Positions 34,458 to 43,385 are shown, numbered from the stretch's first letter. The stretch is DNA of 64,000 bases from Bailinhaonella thermotolerans (GCF_003594875.1 NZ_QZEY01000004.1:615957-679956), one strand, 5' to 3'. Translations and numbers: made by a program. The notes: generated by a model from the sequence alone, not told the origin.

Positions 34458-34940
34458 ATGACGTCGGGCACACCGCTTCCGGGCAACCCGCTCTCACTGG
34501 AGCAGCAGGTCTGCTTCGCGCTGGCCATCGCCTCGCGCAGCGTCATCGGGCTCTACCGGCCGCTGCTGCAGCCGATGGGGCTCACCCACCCGCAGTACCT
34601 CGTGATGCTGGCGCTGTGGGAGAACGAGCCCCTGTCGGTCAAGGAGCTCGGCCGCCTGCTCCAGCTCGACCCCGGCACCCTGTCCCCGCTGCTCAAACGG
34701 CTGGAGGCGCTGGGCTACCTCGAGCGAAGGCGCGACGCCAGGGACGAGCGCGCCCTCGCGGTGCGCCTCACCCCGGCGGGCCGGGACCTGCGGGCCCGCG
34801 CCGAGGAGATCCCCCCGGCGATCGTCGAACGCCTCGGCCTGCCCCTCCAGGAGCTCCAGGACCTGCACCGGGCGCTGACCCGCGTGATCGCGGCGGCGCG
34901 AGCGGCCGGGGCCTCCCCGGCGGAAGGAGACCGCACATGA
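34458..34940 (+). CDS. MarR-family regulator, OhrR-like
   Basis: ATG 34458 follows GGGAGGG and gives 160 residues. LSLEQQVCFALAIASRSVIG places a cysteine (Cys19) where OhrR proteins have the peroxide-reactive Cys. The HTH (VKELGRLLQLDPGTLSPLLK) and wing (RRRDARDERALAVRLT) are intact. OhrR senses organic hydroperoxides; no ohr gene is adjacent, so its targets may be the small membrane-protein genes on either side or distant. Confidence 0.87.
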   Translation: MTSGTPLPGNPLSLEQQVCFALAIASRSVIGLYRPLLQPMGLTHPQYLVMLALWENEPLSVKELGRLLQLDPGTLSPLLKRLEALGYLERRRDARDERALAVRLTPAGRDLRARAEEIPPAIVERLGLPLQELQDLHRALTRVIAAARAAGASPAEGDRT

Positions 34941-35179
34941 GCAGCAGCCACACCGGACGCCCCGGCTCCTGGGCCGCGGTGACCGCGATCCTGGTGGGCT
35001 TCACCCTGGCCGGGATCGCCCTCACCCTCGGCCCCAACTGGATCCTCGTGGCCGCCGGCGTCGCCGTCGCGGCCGTCGGCGGCGTCCTCGCCCTGGTCTT
35101 CGACATCATGTCCGACGTGATCGTGGAACAGCCCCGCACCCCCGCCCCCCAGGCGGACCGCGCCACCCCCACCCCCTGA
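34937..35179 (+). CDS. Small membrane protein, HGxxPAAW-like
   Basis: ATG 34937 overlaps the upstream stop (ATGA). The 80-residue protein starts SSSHTGRPGSWAAV, like the actinobacterial HGxxPAAW small membrane proteins, and has two membrane helices. Its function is unknown; translational coupling ties it to the OhrR-like regulator. Confidence 0.75.
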   Translation: MSSSHTGRPGSWAAVTAILVGFTLAGIALTLGPNWILVAAGVAVAAVGGVLALVFDIMSDVIVEQPRTPAPQADRATPTP

Positions 35180-35308
35180 CCCCCGGCCCGCTCCGCCGTC
35201 CCCCGGCGGAGCGGGGCCCGCGTGGCGGGGAGGGGCGGTCGGGCGGAAATATGATCGGGTCGGCGGGCGGACGACCCGCCGGGGTGGCTCGGGGCGGGAG
35301 GGTGCGCC

Positions 35309-35674
35309 ATGGTGGACGGTTCCAGTGTCATCGACGTGTTCATCGAGGCGATCAACACGCGGGAGGCCGGGGCGCGCACGGCGCTGCTGCGGCGCTCGCT
35401 GACGGCCGACGTGGTCTTCTGGGGGCCGCTGGGACGCCGGGTCGGGCGGCAGGCCGTCGAGGACTTCATCACCGAGGTGGTCCAGGGGCATCCGGCGGGG
35501 CCCTGCCGGTTCTCCCGCACGACCGGGGTGGACGCGCCCGAGGAGTGGGCGCGCTTCGGGTGGCGCTTCGAGGGCGGCGACGGCGTCCCCCTGCTGACCG
35601 GGATGGATGTGGTGCACCTCACCCCCAGGGGCGCCATCGACCAGATCGTGGTCTTCGCCGGCACGCTGAACTGA
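35309..35674 (+). CDS. SnoaL-like (NTF2-fold) protein
   Basis: The 121-residue protein fits the cone-shaped NTF2/SnoaL fold. It has an N-terminal helix (VIDVFIEAINTREAGARTALL), DVVFWGPLGRRVGRQAVEDF and the C-terminal strands DVVHLTPRGAIDQIVVFAG. The catalytic role, if any, is unknown. It is monocistronic and convergent with the MarR gene. Confidence 0.8.
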   Translation: MVDGSSVIDVFIEAINTREAGARTALLRRSLTADVVFWGPLGRRVGRQAVEDFITEVVQGHPAGPCRFSRTTGVDAPEEWARFGWRFEGGDGVPLLTGMDVVHLTPRGAIDQIVVFAGTLN

Positions 35675-35685
35675 CCGGGCGCGCC

Positions 35686-35698
35686 CGCGAGCCGTACG
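35686..35698 (-). repeat. Copy of the intergenic 13-mer CGTACGGCTCGCG
   Basis: This is one of five copies found just downstream of stop codons (others at 20618-20630, 20629-20641, 38622-38634 and 57223-57235). Its meaning is unknown. Confidence 0.55.
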
Positions 35699-35733
35699 CA
35701 CTCACCAGGACCCGGGGGAGGGCCGCTCGCCGG

Positions 35734-36195
35734 TCACTCGCCGGGCAGGAGGTGCCGGAGCAGGGTCTCGCCGATGTCGCCGAGCTGCCGCACCTGCTCG
35801 GGGGACAGGACGTCGATGAGGTGGGCACGGACGCTCTGGACGTGGGCCGGGGCCGCGACCCGCAGGGCGGCCTGGCCCTCGTCGGTGAGAACGGCCAGCC
35901 AGCCGCGCCGGTCGGACTCCAGGTGCTCACGCCGTACCCAGCCGGCCTGCTCCAGCTTGCCGACGGCGTGCGAGATCCGGCTCGGCTTGGAGTGCGTCCA
36001 CCGCGCCAGCTCGCTCATGCGCATCGTCCTGCCGGGGGCCTCCGACAGCAGCACCAGCAGCTCGTAGTAGGTCGGCGGCATCCCGGCCGCCTCCTGCAGA
36101 TCCCGTTCGAGCCGGTCGAGCAGCAGCCGGGTCGCCAGCCCGAACGCCCGCCAGCTCCGCTGCTCCTCGTCGTCGAGCCATCGCGTCTCCGTCAT
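35734..36195 (-). CDS. MarR-family regulator
   Basis: The 153-residue winged-helix protein has MSELARWTHSKPSRISHAVGKLEQ as recognition segment and the wing HLESDRRGWLAVLT. A palindrome (36218-36230) lies 23 bp upstream of its start, pointing to autoregulation. It has no obvious operon partner. Confidence 0.9.
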   Translation of the reverse strand: MTETRWLDDEEQRSWRAFGLATRLLLDRLERDLQEAAGMPPTYYELLVLLSEAPGRTMRMSELARWTHSKPSRISHAVGKLEQAGWVRREHLESDRRGWLAVLTDEGQAALRVAAPAHVQSVRAHLIDVLSPEQVRQLGDIGETLLRHLLPGE

Positions 36196-36217
36196 GGACG
36201 GAAGATATCGCAGTGAA

Positions 36218-36230
36218 CAGTTTCGAACTG
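36218..36230. promoter_or_regulatory. MarR-gene operator candidate
   Basis: CAGTT-TCG-AACTG is a perfect inverted repeat in the 49-bp gap upstream of the MarR gene. Confidence 0.5.
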
Positions 36231-36244
36231 AATAATCTCGGAGG

Positions 36245-37732
36245 TCAGGGGGCGTCGATGTCCGTCGTGGCGAGGCGGGTGTAGACGTCGGGGCGGGTCC
36301 GGCGGAGGCGGGCGGCGAGGAGCACGCCGGTGCCGAAGACGGCCGGGGTGAGGGCGGCCAGCGTCCAGTTGACGGCCGGGCCCGCGCCGGTGAGCAGGTC
36401 CAGCCGCCAGCAGACCAGGGCGGTGGCCGCGGTGAGCAGGACCCCGGCGGCGGCGGGCGCGGCCAGGGTGCGCAGGCGTCCCTCGCCCCGCGCGGCGCCG
36501 CCCCGGCGGAAGAAGCGGAGCACGGCGAACGCCGCCACGGCCTGCAGGGCGAGGACCCCGACGACGCCCGGGGTGTTCACCCACAGGAAGAACTGGGTGT
36601 AGGGGTCGGTGCCGATCAGGGCGAACACGCTCACGACCACGACGGCGAGGACGCTCTGGACGACCCCGGCGATCCACGGCGAGCCGTGCCTTCGGTGGAC
36701 CCGGCCGAGCGCGGCGGGGAGGGCGTGCTCGGCGGACAGGGCGTAGACGTAGCGGGTGACGGTGTTGTGGAAGGCGAGCAGGGCGGCCAGCAGGCTGGTG
36801 ACGATGAGGACGCGCTGCAGGTCGCTGGCCCAGTCCCCGACGTACCGGGTCATGGCGGTGAAGAACATCTCCGACGGGCCGCTTCGCGCGACGGCGACGG
36901 CCTGGCCGCTGCCGAACGCCTGCACGATGATCCAGGTGATGAAGGCGTAGAACAGGCCGAGGAAGCCGACCGCGACGTAGGTGGCCCGGGGCACGGCGCG
37001 GTCGGGGTGGCGGGCCTCCTCGCGGTAGATGGCGGTGGCCTCGAAGCCGATGAAGGCGGCGACGGCGAGGCCCAGGGGGCCGTTCATGTCGGAGGTGAAG
37101 ACGTTCCCGGGGGAGAAGGAGTCCAGGCGGAGCCCGTCCGCGCCGCCCGCCGAAAGGACCGCGACGGCCAGCAGCAGCAGGATCGCGGTCTCCGCGACGA
37201 GCAGGGCGGCCAGCACCCTGGCGCCGAGGTTGATCGAGCGGTAGCCGAGGAACCAGACGAGGACGATCCCGGCGAAGGCGTACACCGGCCAGGGCAGGTC
37301 GACGCCGAGCAGCTCGCTGACGGTCGTGGCCGAGAAGAAGCCGAAGGCCCCGAACATGCCGATCTGCAGCGCGTTGTAGGAGAACAGCGCGAGCAGCGCA
37401 GCCCCGAGGCCCGCCGGCCGTCCCATCCCCCGGGCGATGTAGGAGTAGAAGGCCCCGGCGTTGCGGATGTACGGCGTCATCGCGGTGAAGCCGACCGCGA
37501 ACAGGCAGAGCACCACCCCGACGGCCAGGTAGGCGACCGGGGCGCCGATCCCGCCGAAGAGGATGGCCAGGGGTGCGACCCCGGCCATCACCGTCAGGGG
37601 GGCGGCGGCGGCCACCACGAAGAAGACGATGTCGGCGACTCCGAGGGTGCCGCGCCGCAGCCTGGGGCCGGGCGCCGATCCGGCGGGCCGCGCCTGCCGC
37701 CGGGGGGTGGCGGGGACGAGAGGTTCGGTCAT
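36245..37732 (-). CDS. APC-superfamily amino-acid/amine permease
   Basis: The 495-residue protein starts at ATG 37732 behind GGAG. It has about 12 membrane helices. LGVADIVFFVVAAAAPLTVM at the first helix and AFIGFEATAIYREEARHPDR are typical of the amino-acid transporter branch found in actinobacteria. It is divergent from a TetR regulator with twin operators between them, so uptake is probably induced by its substrate. Confidence 0.9.
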   Translation of the reverse strand: MTEPLVPATPRRQARPAGSAPGPRLRRGTLGVADIVFFVVAAAAPLTVMAGVAPLAILFGGIGAPVAYLAVGVVLCLFAVGFTAMTPYIRNAGAFYSYIARGMGRPAGLGAALLALFSYNALQIGMFGAFGFFSATTVSELLGVDLPWPVYAFAGIVLVWFLGYRSINLGARVLAALLVAETAILLLLAVAVLSAGGADGLRLDSFSPGNVFTSDMNGPLGLAVAAFIGFEATAIYREEARHPDRAVPRATYVAVGFLGLFYAFITWIIVQAFGSGQAVAVARSGPSEMFFTAMTRYVGDWASDLQRVLIVTSLLAALLAFHNTVTRYVYALSAEHALPAALGRVHRRHGSPWIAGVVQSVLAVVVVSVFALIGTDPYTQFFLWVNTPGVVGVLALQAVAAFAVLRFFRRGGAARGEGRLRTLAAPAAAGVLLTAATALVCWRLDLLTGAGPAVNWTLAALTPAVFGTGVLLAARLRRTRPDVYTRLATTDIDAP

Positions 37733-37803
37733 GGGGGTCTCCGCGGTGTGGGGGTGAACGGAGTGTGGGGGACGCCCCGGGCAGGAGCCGCCCTCCGCGA
37801 GCC

Positions 37804-37824
37804 CAACTGAAAGCCCTTCAGTTG
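37804..37824. promoter_or_regulatory. TetR operator 1 (permease side)
   Basis: CAACTGAA-AGCCC-TTCAGTTG is a perfect inverted repeat with 8-bp arms and a 5-bp spacer. It shares the CTGAA-N5-TTCRG core with the second site. Confidence 0.7.
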
Positions 37825-37864
37825 CGGAGAAATGTAAGCGCGGCCGGGCCGTCTGGGAAGACCT

Positions 37865-37887
37865 TTTACTGAATGGTTTTCGGTAAA
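37865..37887. promoter_or_regulatory. TetR operator 2 (regulator side)
   Basis: TTTACTGAA-TGGTT-TTCGGTAAA has 9-bp arms with one mismatch. The centre-to-centre distance from operator 1 is 62 bp. Confidence 0.7.
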
Positions 37888-37931
37888 GTCTGGGTGACGC
37901 CGGGGACCGGCGCAGGACGCGAGGAGCATCG

Positions 37932-38591
37932 GTGGGACGACCGCGCACGCCCCTGCTGGACCGGCGGCGGATCGGCGCCGCCGCCCTCAAGCTCGCCGAC
38001 GAGCAGGGCGCTCTCAGCATCCCCGCCCTGGCCAGGAGCCTGGGGGTCGCCCCCTCGGCGCTCTACTACCACGTCACCGGGCGCGACGAGATCATCGCCC
38101 TGATGCGCGAGGAGCTGATCCTCACCTCCGACCTCAGCCCGGACCCGTCCCAGCCCTGGGACAGGGCGCTGGAGGACTGGGCCAGGTCCTACCGGGACGC
38201 CTTCGCCGCGCATCCGGGGGCCGTGCCCCTGCTCGCCGTCGCCCCGCTCGCCGAGCCCTTCATGCACGCCATGTACGAACGGGTCGCGGGCCTCCTCCTG
38301 GACGCCGGGTTCGCCGGGGAGCACGTGCTGCCGCTCGTCACCGCGCTGGAGAGCTTCGTCCTGGGGTCCGCCCTCGACCTGGTCGCGCCCAGCGTGATGC
38401 TTTCCGGCGTGGACCGCGAGGCCGCGCCCCGCCTCAGCGCCGTCCTGGACCAGGGCTCCGCCGGCGGCGGCCGCGCCGAGCGCGCCTTCGAGCTCGGGCT
38501 GCGGGCCCTGCTCACCGGCTTCCGCGCCCTGCTCGGCGAACCGCCGCCCCGGGACGCCGCCGCCCCGGCGGAGCCCGAAGCGGCCCGCTGA
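37932..38591 (+). CDS. TetR-family regulator with TetR_C_11-like domain
   Basis: The 219-residue protein has an HTH (LADEQGALSIPALARSLGV, then SALYYHVTGRDEII) of the TetR subgroup that includes tetracycline-type repressors. A helical effector domain follows. It is divergent from an APC permease, and two matching inverted repeats lie in the gap. Repression of the permease and itself is the likely role. Confidence 0.9.
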   Translation: MGRPRTPLLDRRRIGAAALKLADEQGALSIPALARSLGVAPSALYYHVTGRDEIIALMREELILTSDLSPDPSQPWDRALEDWARSYRDAFAAHPGAVPLLAVAPLAEPFMHAMYERVAGLLLDAGFAGEHVLPLVTALESFVLGSALDLVAPSVMLSGVDREAAPRLSAVLDQGSAGGGRAERAFELGLRALLTGFRALLGEPPPRDAAAPAEPEAAR

Positions 38592-38765
38592 ACGCCCAGG
38601 TCCCCGCCGCGCCCGCCCCGCCGTACGGCTCGCGCCCAGGCGTCGGCGCGGGACGGACGGGAACGCGGCCCGGGGCGGTCGCCGGGAAGCCGGGCGAGCG
38701 GCCCGGCGCGGGCCGGACGCGGGGAAGAGGCGGCGCGGACCCTCTTGTCCGGCTTGTCGGCGTCA

Positions 38766-38773
38766 TGTATACA
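38766..38773. promoter_or_regulatory. GntR operator candidate
   Basis: TGTATACA, within ATGTATACAAG, is the typical FCD-GntR half-site palindrome. It lies 9 bp before the GntR start, suggesting autoregulation of the catabolic operon. Confidence 0.55.
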
Positions 38774-38781
38774 AGCTGCCT

Positions 38782-39471
38782 ATGAGCGGTCTACGAGACG
38801 GTGGAGGCTCTGCCCAGGACGCGGCGTACCGGTGGCTCAAGGAGCACATCGCGCGGTCGCCGCGGCATGAGGGCAGGTTCTTGAGCGAGGCGGAGGTGGC
38901 CAGGGAGACCGGCACGTCCCGCACCCCGGTGCGTGAGGCGCTGCTGCGGCTGGAGGCCGAGGGCTTTTTGCAGATCGTGCCGAAGAAGGGCGTCTTCGTG
39001 CCGCCGATCACCGACGAGGAGGTCCGCGCCGTGATGCAGGCGCGCGAACTCGTCGAGGACTGGTGCGTCCGGCAGGTGACACCCGCGGGCGAGGGCCTGA
39101 TCGGCGAGCTGGAGGCGCTGCTGGCGGAACAGGAGGGGGTGATCGGCGACGCGGTGACGTTCATCGAGCTGGACCGGGCGTTCCACCGGGCGATCGTGCG
39201 CCGGGCGGGCAACCCGGTGCTCGCCGAGTTCTACGAGTCGCTGCGCGACCGGCAGGTCCGGATGGGCCTGCACGCGGTGGCGAGCGAGCGGGACCGCGCC
39301 CGCGCGGTGCTCGGCGAGCACGCCGCGATCGTGGCCGCGCTCAGGACCGGGGAGGCCGACGCGGCCGGCGCGGCGGTGCACGCCCACCTGGCCAGCACCA
39401 AGGCCGCCCTGCACCTCCCCGACGTGGTCGGCTGGAGCGCCCGGGAGCACCCGGTGGTGAGCCCGTCATGA
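38782..39471 (+). CDS. GntR-family regulator, FadR/FCD subgroup
   Basis: The 229-residue protein has an N-terminal winged helix (EAEVARETGTSRTPVREALL) and an FCD all-helical effector domain with the metal-site pattern (LDRAFHRAIVRRAGN, later HAAIVAALR). It is the first gene of the coupled catabolic operon; its stop overlaps the nitrilase start (ATGA). It probably senses the pathway substrate or product. Confidence 0.93.
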   Translation: MSGLRDGGGSAQDAAYRWLKEHIARSPRHEGRFLSEAEVARETGTSRTPVREALLRLEAEGFLQIVPKKGVFVPPITDEEVRAVMQARELVEDWCVRQVTPAGEGLIGELEALLAEQEGVIGDAVTFIELDRAFHRAIVRRAGNPVLAEFYESLRDRQVRMGLHAVASERDRARAVLGEHAAIVAALRTGEADAAGAAVHAHLASTKAALHLPDVVGWSAREHPVVSPS

Positions 39472-40277
39472 GGGTCGCGCTGGTGCAGGTGGCCAGCCCG
39501 CCCGAGGAGGCTCCGGCCGAGCGCCGGGAACGGGTCGCCGCGATGGTGGCCGGGGCCCGGGGCGCCGACCTGGTGGTGCTGCCGGAGCTGTGGGCGGCGG
39601 GTTACTTCGCCTTCGACCGCTACGCCGAGCGGGCCGAGCCGCTGGAGGGCCCGACGGTGGCGGCCGCCCGCGGCTGGGCCAGGGACCTGGGCGCGCACGT
39701 CCACGCGGGGAGCATCGTGGAGCGGGACGGCGCGGGCCGCCTGTTCAACACCGCCGTGCTGGTCGCGCCCGACGGCCGGATCGCGCACACGTACCGCAAG
39801 GTGCACGTGTTCGGGTACGCCTCGCGGGAGGCCGAGCTGCTCACGCCCGGTGACGCGCTCGAGGTGCGCGAGACGCCGTTCGGGCCCCTGGGCGCCACCA
39901 CCTGCTACGACCTGCGGTTCCCCGAACTGTGGCGGGACCTGGTGGACCGGGGCGCGCGGACGGTGGTGGTGCCGGCGGCCTGGCCCGCGGCGCGGCGCGA
40001 GCACTGGCGCCTGTTCACCTCCTGCCGCGCGGTGGAGGAGCAGGTGCTGCTGATCGCCTGCAACGCCGTCGGGGTCCAGGACGGCGGGGTCGTGCTCGGC
40101 GGGCACAGCCGCGTCGTCGACCCGTGGGGGACCGTCCTCGCCGAGGCGGGCGACGACGAGGGAGTCACGTTCTGCGAGATCGACCCGGCCGTGGTCGCGA
40201 AGGTGCGCGCCGAGTTCCCGGTGCTGGCCGACCGCCGGTGGCCGTACGCCGGGGGAAGCCGAGAGGTGGGGAGATGA
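39468..40277 (+). CDS. Carbon-nitrogen hydrolase (nitrilase superfamily)
   Basis: The 269-residue protein carries the Glu-Lys-Cys triad of the superfamily: Glu40 (VLPELW), Lys111 (YRKVH) and Cys146 (TTCYDLRFPE). The length and the CYDLRFPE context favour an amidase acting on an omega-amide or small amide rather than a true nitrilase. It is coupled by 4-bp overlaps to GntR upstream and DUF2848 downstream. Confidence 0.92.
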   Translation: MRVALVQVASPPEEAPAERRERVAAMVAGARGADLVVLPELWAAGYFAFDRYAERAEPLEGPTVAAARGWARDLGAHVHAGSIVERDGAGRLFNTAVLVAPDGRIAHTYRKVHVFGYASREAELLTPGDALEVRETPFGPLGATTCYDLRFPELWRDLVDRGARTVVVPAAWPAARREHWRLFTSCRAVEEQVLLIACNAVGVQDGGVVLGGHSRVVDPWGTVLAEAGDDEGVTFCEIDPAVVAKVRAEFPVLADRRWPYAGGSREVGR

Positions 40278-40960
40278 CGACCGACCGTCCGACCCGGGTG
40301 ACCGTGGAGGTCGCCGGTTCCGGCGAACGACTGGCGATCGTCCCGGACAAGCTGATCGTCGCGGGCTACACCGGGCGCGACCAGGCGGCCGTCGAGGCCC
40401 ACATCGCCGAGCTGGAGGCGATCGGGGTGCCGCGCCCGCCGAGCGTGCCGACCTTCTACGACCTCGACGTGGCCCTGCTGACCACCGACCCGGTGGTCGA
40501 GGTCGGCGGCGCGGCCACCTCGGGGGAGGTCGAGCCGGTGCTGATCCGGGCGGGAGGGCGGTACTTCCTCGGGGTGGGATCCGACCACACCGACCGCGAG
40601 CTGGAGCGCACCGGCGTCGCCGAGTCGAAGGCGGCCTGCCCCAAGCCGATCGGGGGCACCGTCGTCGAGCTGGCGGCCGGCCCGTCCTCGCTGGACTGGG
40701 ACGCGCTGACCGCCGACTGCGCCGTGGACGGGGAGCCGTACCAGCGGGGGAGCGTGTCCGCGCTGCGGCACCCCGCCGAGCTGCTGGAACGGATGACCGC
40801 GGTGATCGGCGCCGTGCCGCGGGACCTCGTCCTGTTCTGCGGGACGCTGCCGCTCCTCGGCGGGACCTTCGCGCACGGGAGCCACTGGCGGGTCCGCCTG
40901 GAACTGCCCGGGGGAGAAGACCTGACCCACGCCTATGAGATCAAGCGGAGGAGTGTGTGA
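40274..40960 (+). CDS. DUF2848 protein (fumarylacetoacetate-hydrolase-like)
   Basis: The 228-residue protein shows the DUF2848 hallmarks VPTFYDLD, TSGEVEPVLI, VGSDHTDRELE and SKAACPKPI. The family resembles FAH-fold hydrolases that cleave C-C bonds in ring-cleavage products, but its reaction is unproven. ATGA overlaps join it to the nitrilase, and TGATG joins it to the monooxygenase, so all three are probably made together. Confidence 0.88.
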   Translation: MTTDRPTRVTVEVAGSGERLAIVPDKLIVAGYTGRDQAAVEAHIAELEAIGVPRPPSVPTFYDLDVALLTTDPVVEVGGAATSGEVEPVLIRAGGRYFLGVGSDHTDRELERTGVAESKAACPKPIGGTVVELAAGPSSLDWDALTADCAVDGEPYQRGSVSALRHPAELLERMTAVIGAVPRDLVLFCGTLPLLGGTFAHGSHWRVRLELPGGEDLTHAYEIKRRSV

Positions 40961-42414
40961 TGCGAACCGGATCCGACTACCTGACCTCCTTGAAGGACGG
41001 CCGCCGCGTCTACGTCGACGGCGAAAGCGTGGGGGACGTGGCCCACCATCCGGCGTTCGCGCCCATCGCGCGCACGGTCGCCGAGTTGTTCGACATCGCG
41101 GCCGACCCGGCCTCCGGCTTGAGCCGTACCGACCCGGGCACCGGCGCGACCGTGAACCGCCTGTTCACCGCCCCGCGCAGCCGGGAGGACCTGACGGCGT
41201 TCCGCGAGGCGGTCACCACGTGGGCGCGGCACACGCACGGCTGGGTGGGCCGCAGCCCCGACCACGTCGGGGCGTTCCTGGCCGCGTTCGCCGCGCACCC
41301 GGAGGCCTTCGCGGCCGGGGACCATGACCTGGCCGCCAACGTCGTGGCCTACCAGAGGCGGGTCGCCGAGGAGAACCTCTACCTGTCGTACGCGATCATC
41401 CCGCCGCAGGTGTCGCGGGCCACCACCGCCCACGCCTGGGACGGGGAGCTGGTCCAGGTCGGCGTGGCCGCGGAACGGCCGGACGGCATCGTCGTGCGGG
41501 GCGCGCAGATGCTGGCCACCGGCGGCGCGGTCGCCGACGAGATCCTCGTGTCCTGCATCAAGCCGCTGACGCCCGAGGACACCGACTTCGCGATCAGCTT
41601 CGCCGTGCCGGTGGCGGCCGAGGGGCTCAAGCTGTACTGCCGCCGCCCCTACGCCCCCGCGGCGACCAGCCGCTACGACTATCCGCTGACCACGCGGTTC
41701 GACGAGACCGACGCCCTGGTGGTGTTCGACGACGTGTTCGTCCCGTGGGAGCGGGTGTTCGTCTACCGGGACGTCGCCGGGCTGCGCAGGCAGTTCTTCG
41801 ACACCGGCGCCCACGCGCTGGGGAACTGGCAGGCGCAGATCCGGTTCTCGGTCAAGCTGCAGTTCCTGGCCGGGCTGGCCAGGAAGGTCGCCGCGGTGAA
41901 CGGCGTGGACAAGTTCCCGGGCGTGGTGGAGCGGCTCGGCGAGATGGCGAGCCTGGTCTCCCTCGTCGAGTCGGCGGTGCTGGCCGCCGAGTACACCGCG
42001 GCCCCGGACGAGCAGGGCATGTGGCGGCCCGGCGGGCGGGCGCTCTACGGCGCGATGGGCCTGCAGTCCGAGCTCTACCCCCGCGTCCTCGCCATCCTGC
42101 GGGACCTCGTCGGCGGCGGCGTCCTGCAGGTCCCCTCCAGCGTCGCCGACATGACGAACCCGAAGACCCGCGCCGACATCGACCGCTACGTCTACAGCCC
42201 GAACGCGCCCGCCGAGGAGCGCGTGAAACTGTTCAAGCTCGCCTGGGACGCCATCGGCAGCGAGTTCGCCGGCCGCCACCACCAGTACGAGCTCTTCTAC
42301 GCCGGCGCGCCGTTCGTCGTGAAGGGCTACGCCTTCCGCAACTACGGCTTCGACCGGCCCGTGGCCGACGTCGAGGGCTTCCTCGCCGCGTACGACGTCG
42401 CCGACAGCGCCTGA
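40960..42414 (+). CDS. HpaB-type FADH2-dependent aromatic monooxygenase
   Basis: The 484-residue protein belongs to the 4-hydroxyphenylacetate 3-hydroxylase family. MRTGSDYLTSLKDGRRVYVDGE at the N-terminus, VVFDDVFVPWERVF and the C-terminal GRHHQYELFYAG segment are typical. ATG 40960 (TGATG overlap) is preferred over GTG 40957. It uses reduced flavin from a separate reductase, encoded two genes downstream. The substrate is probably a phenol or N-heterocycle; it cannot be fixed from sequence. Confidence 0.92.
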   Translation: MRTGSDYLTSLKDGRRVYVDGESVGDVAHHPAFAPIARTVAELFDIAADPASGLSRTDPGTGATVNRLFTAPRSREDLTAFREAVTTWARHTHGWVGRSPDHVGAFLAAFAAHPEAFAAGDHDLAANVVAYQRRVAEENLYLSYAIIPPQVSRATTAHAWDGELVQVGVAAERPDGIVVRGAQMLATGGAVADEILVSCIKPLTPEDTDFAISFAVPVAAEGLKLYCRRPYAPAATSRYDYPLTTRFDETDALVVFDDVFVPWERVFVYRDVAGLRRQFFDTGAHALGNWQAQIRFSVKLQFLAGLARKVAAVNGVDKFPGVVERLGEMASLVSLVESAVLAAEYTAAPDEQGMWRPGGRALYGAMGLQSELYPRVLAILRDLVGGGVLQVPSSVADMTNPKTRADIDRYVYSPNAPAEERVKLFKLAWDAIGSEFAGRHHQYELFYAGAPFVVKGYAFRNYGFDRPVADVEGFLAAYDVADSA

Positions 42415-42429
42415 CCCCCGAGGAGCACG

Positions 42430-42774
42430 ATGAGCAAGCCCGAGCGCGAGTTCTTCCCGGTCACCGACGTGGACTTCACCGTCTGCCCCGGCGGCGACCC
42501 CAAGATCGTCGAACGGATCCTCGCCGCGGACCCCGAGACCGGGGTCGCCACCCGCATCCTGCGCTACGAGCCGGGAGCCGACTCCACCCCGATGGGCGTG
42601 CAGAAGCACGACTTCTGGGAGGAGGTCTACATCCTCGAAGGCTCGTTCACCGACCTCACCCTCGGCCAGACCTTCGTCAAGGGCATGTACGCCTGCCGCC
42701 CGCCCGGGATGCCGCACGGCCCCTGGCGCACCGACGAAGGCGTCGTGACCTTCGAAGTCCGCTACCGCGCCTGA
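42430..42774 (+). CDS. Cupin-domain protein
   Basis: The 114-residue single cupin has QKHDFWEEVYILEGSF and RPPGMPHGPW, giving a His/Glu/His metal-site pattern. It could be a small dioxygenase, isomerase or binding protein for a pathway intermediate. It lies 15 bp after the monooxygenase with an AGGAG site. Confidence 0.87.
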   Translation: MSKPEREFFPVTDVDFTVCPGGDPKIVERILAADPETGVATRILRYEPGADSTPMGVQKHDFWEEVYILEGSFTDLTLGQTFVKGMYACRPPGMPHGPWRTDEGVVTFEVRYRA

Positions 42775-42790
42775 CCGCCCTGGAGGCCGC

Positions 42791-43324
42791 ATGCCTTCCG
42801 TCAACCTCGCCGGCCCGGACAACGCCATCGACCCCCTGACCATGCGCCGCGCCATGGGCCGCTTCGCCACCGGAGTCGCCGTGGTCACCACCAGCCTGGA
42901 CGGGACGCCGCACGGCATGACCGTCAACTCGCTGACCTCGGTCTCGCTCAGCCCGCCCCTGCTGCTGGTGTGCCTGACCATCGGCGCGCGCAGCACCGAC
43001 GCCGTCACCCGATCGGGACGGTTCGCGGTCAACATCCTCTCCGCCCGGCAGGAGCAGATCGCCCTGCGCTTCGCCAGGCCGGGGGAGGACCACTTCGCCG
43101 GGCTCGACGTGACCCACGAACGGCACGGCGTCCCGGTGATCCCCGACGCCTTCGCCCACCTGGAATGCGCGGTCGAGCGGCACTTCGCCGCCGGCGACCA
43201 CCTCGTCGTCATCGGCGAGGTGCACAGCATCTGCGAACGCGAGGGCGAACCCCTCGGATACCTCGCGGGCAAGTTCAGCGACGTCGTCGCCCGCGGGCAC
43301 GAACCCGTCCACTGGATCTTCTAG
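42791..43324 (+). CDS. Flavin reductase (HpaC-like)
   Basis: The 177-residue protein has the flavin-reductase FMN-binding core: MGRFATGVAVVTTSLDG, MTVNSLTSVSLSPPLLLVCL and RFAVNIL. It supplies reduced flavin to the HpaB-type oxygenase encoded upstream. A strong terminator follows, closing the coupled part of the operon. Confidence 0.93.
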   Translation: MPSVNLAGPDNAIDPLTMRRAMGRFATGVAVVTTSLDGTPHGMTVNSLTSVSLSPPLLLVCLTIGARSTDAVTRSGRFAVNILSARQEQIALRFARPGEDHFAGLDVTHERHGVPVIPDAFAHLECAVERHFAAGDHLVVIGEVHSICEREGEPLGYLAGKFSDVVARGHEPVHWIF

Positions 43325-43355
43325 CCCGCGCGGCGGCCCTCTCCCGCCCGTGAAA

Positions 43356-43385
43356 CCCCGGCGGCTGCGCCCACAGCCGCCGGGG
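43356..43385 (+). terminator. Terminator after the flavin reductase
   Basis: Perfect 12-bp arms CCCCGGCGGCTG / CAGCCGCCGGGG enclose a 6-base loop. Confidence 0.7.
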
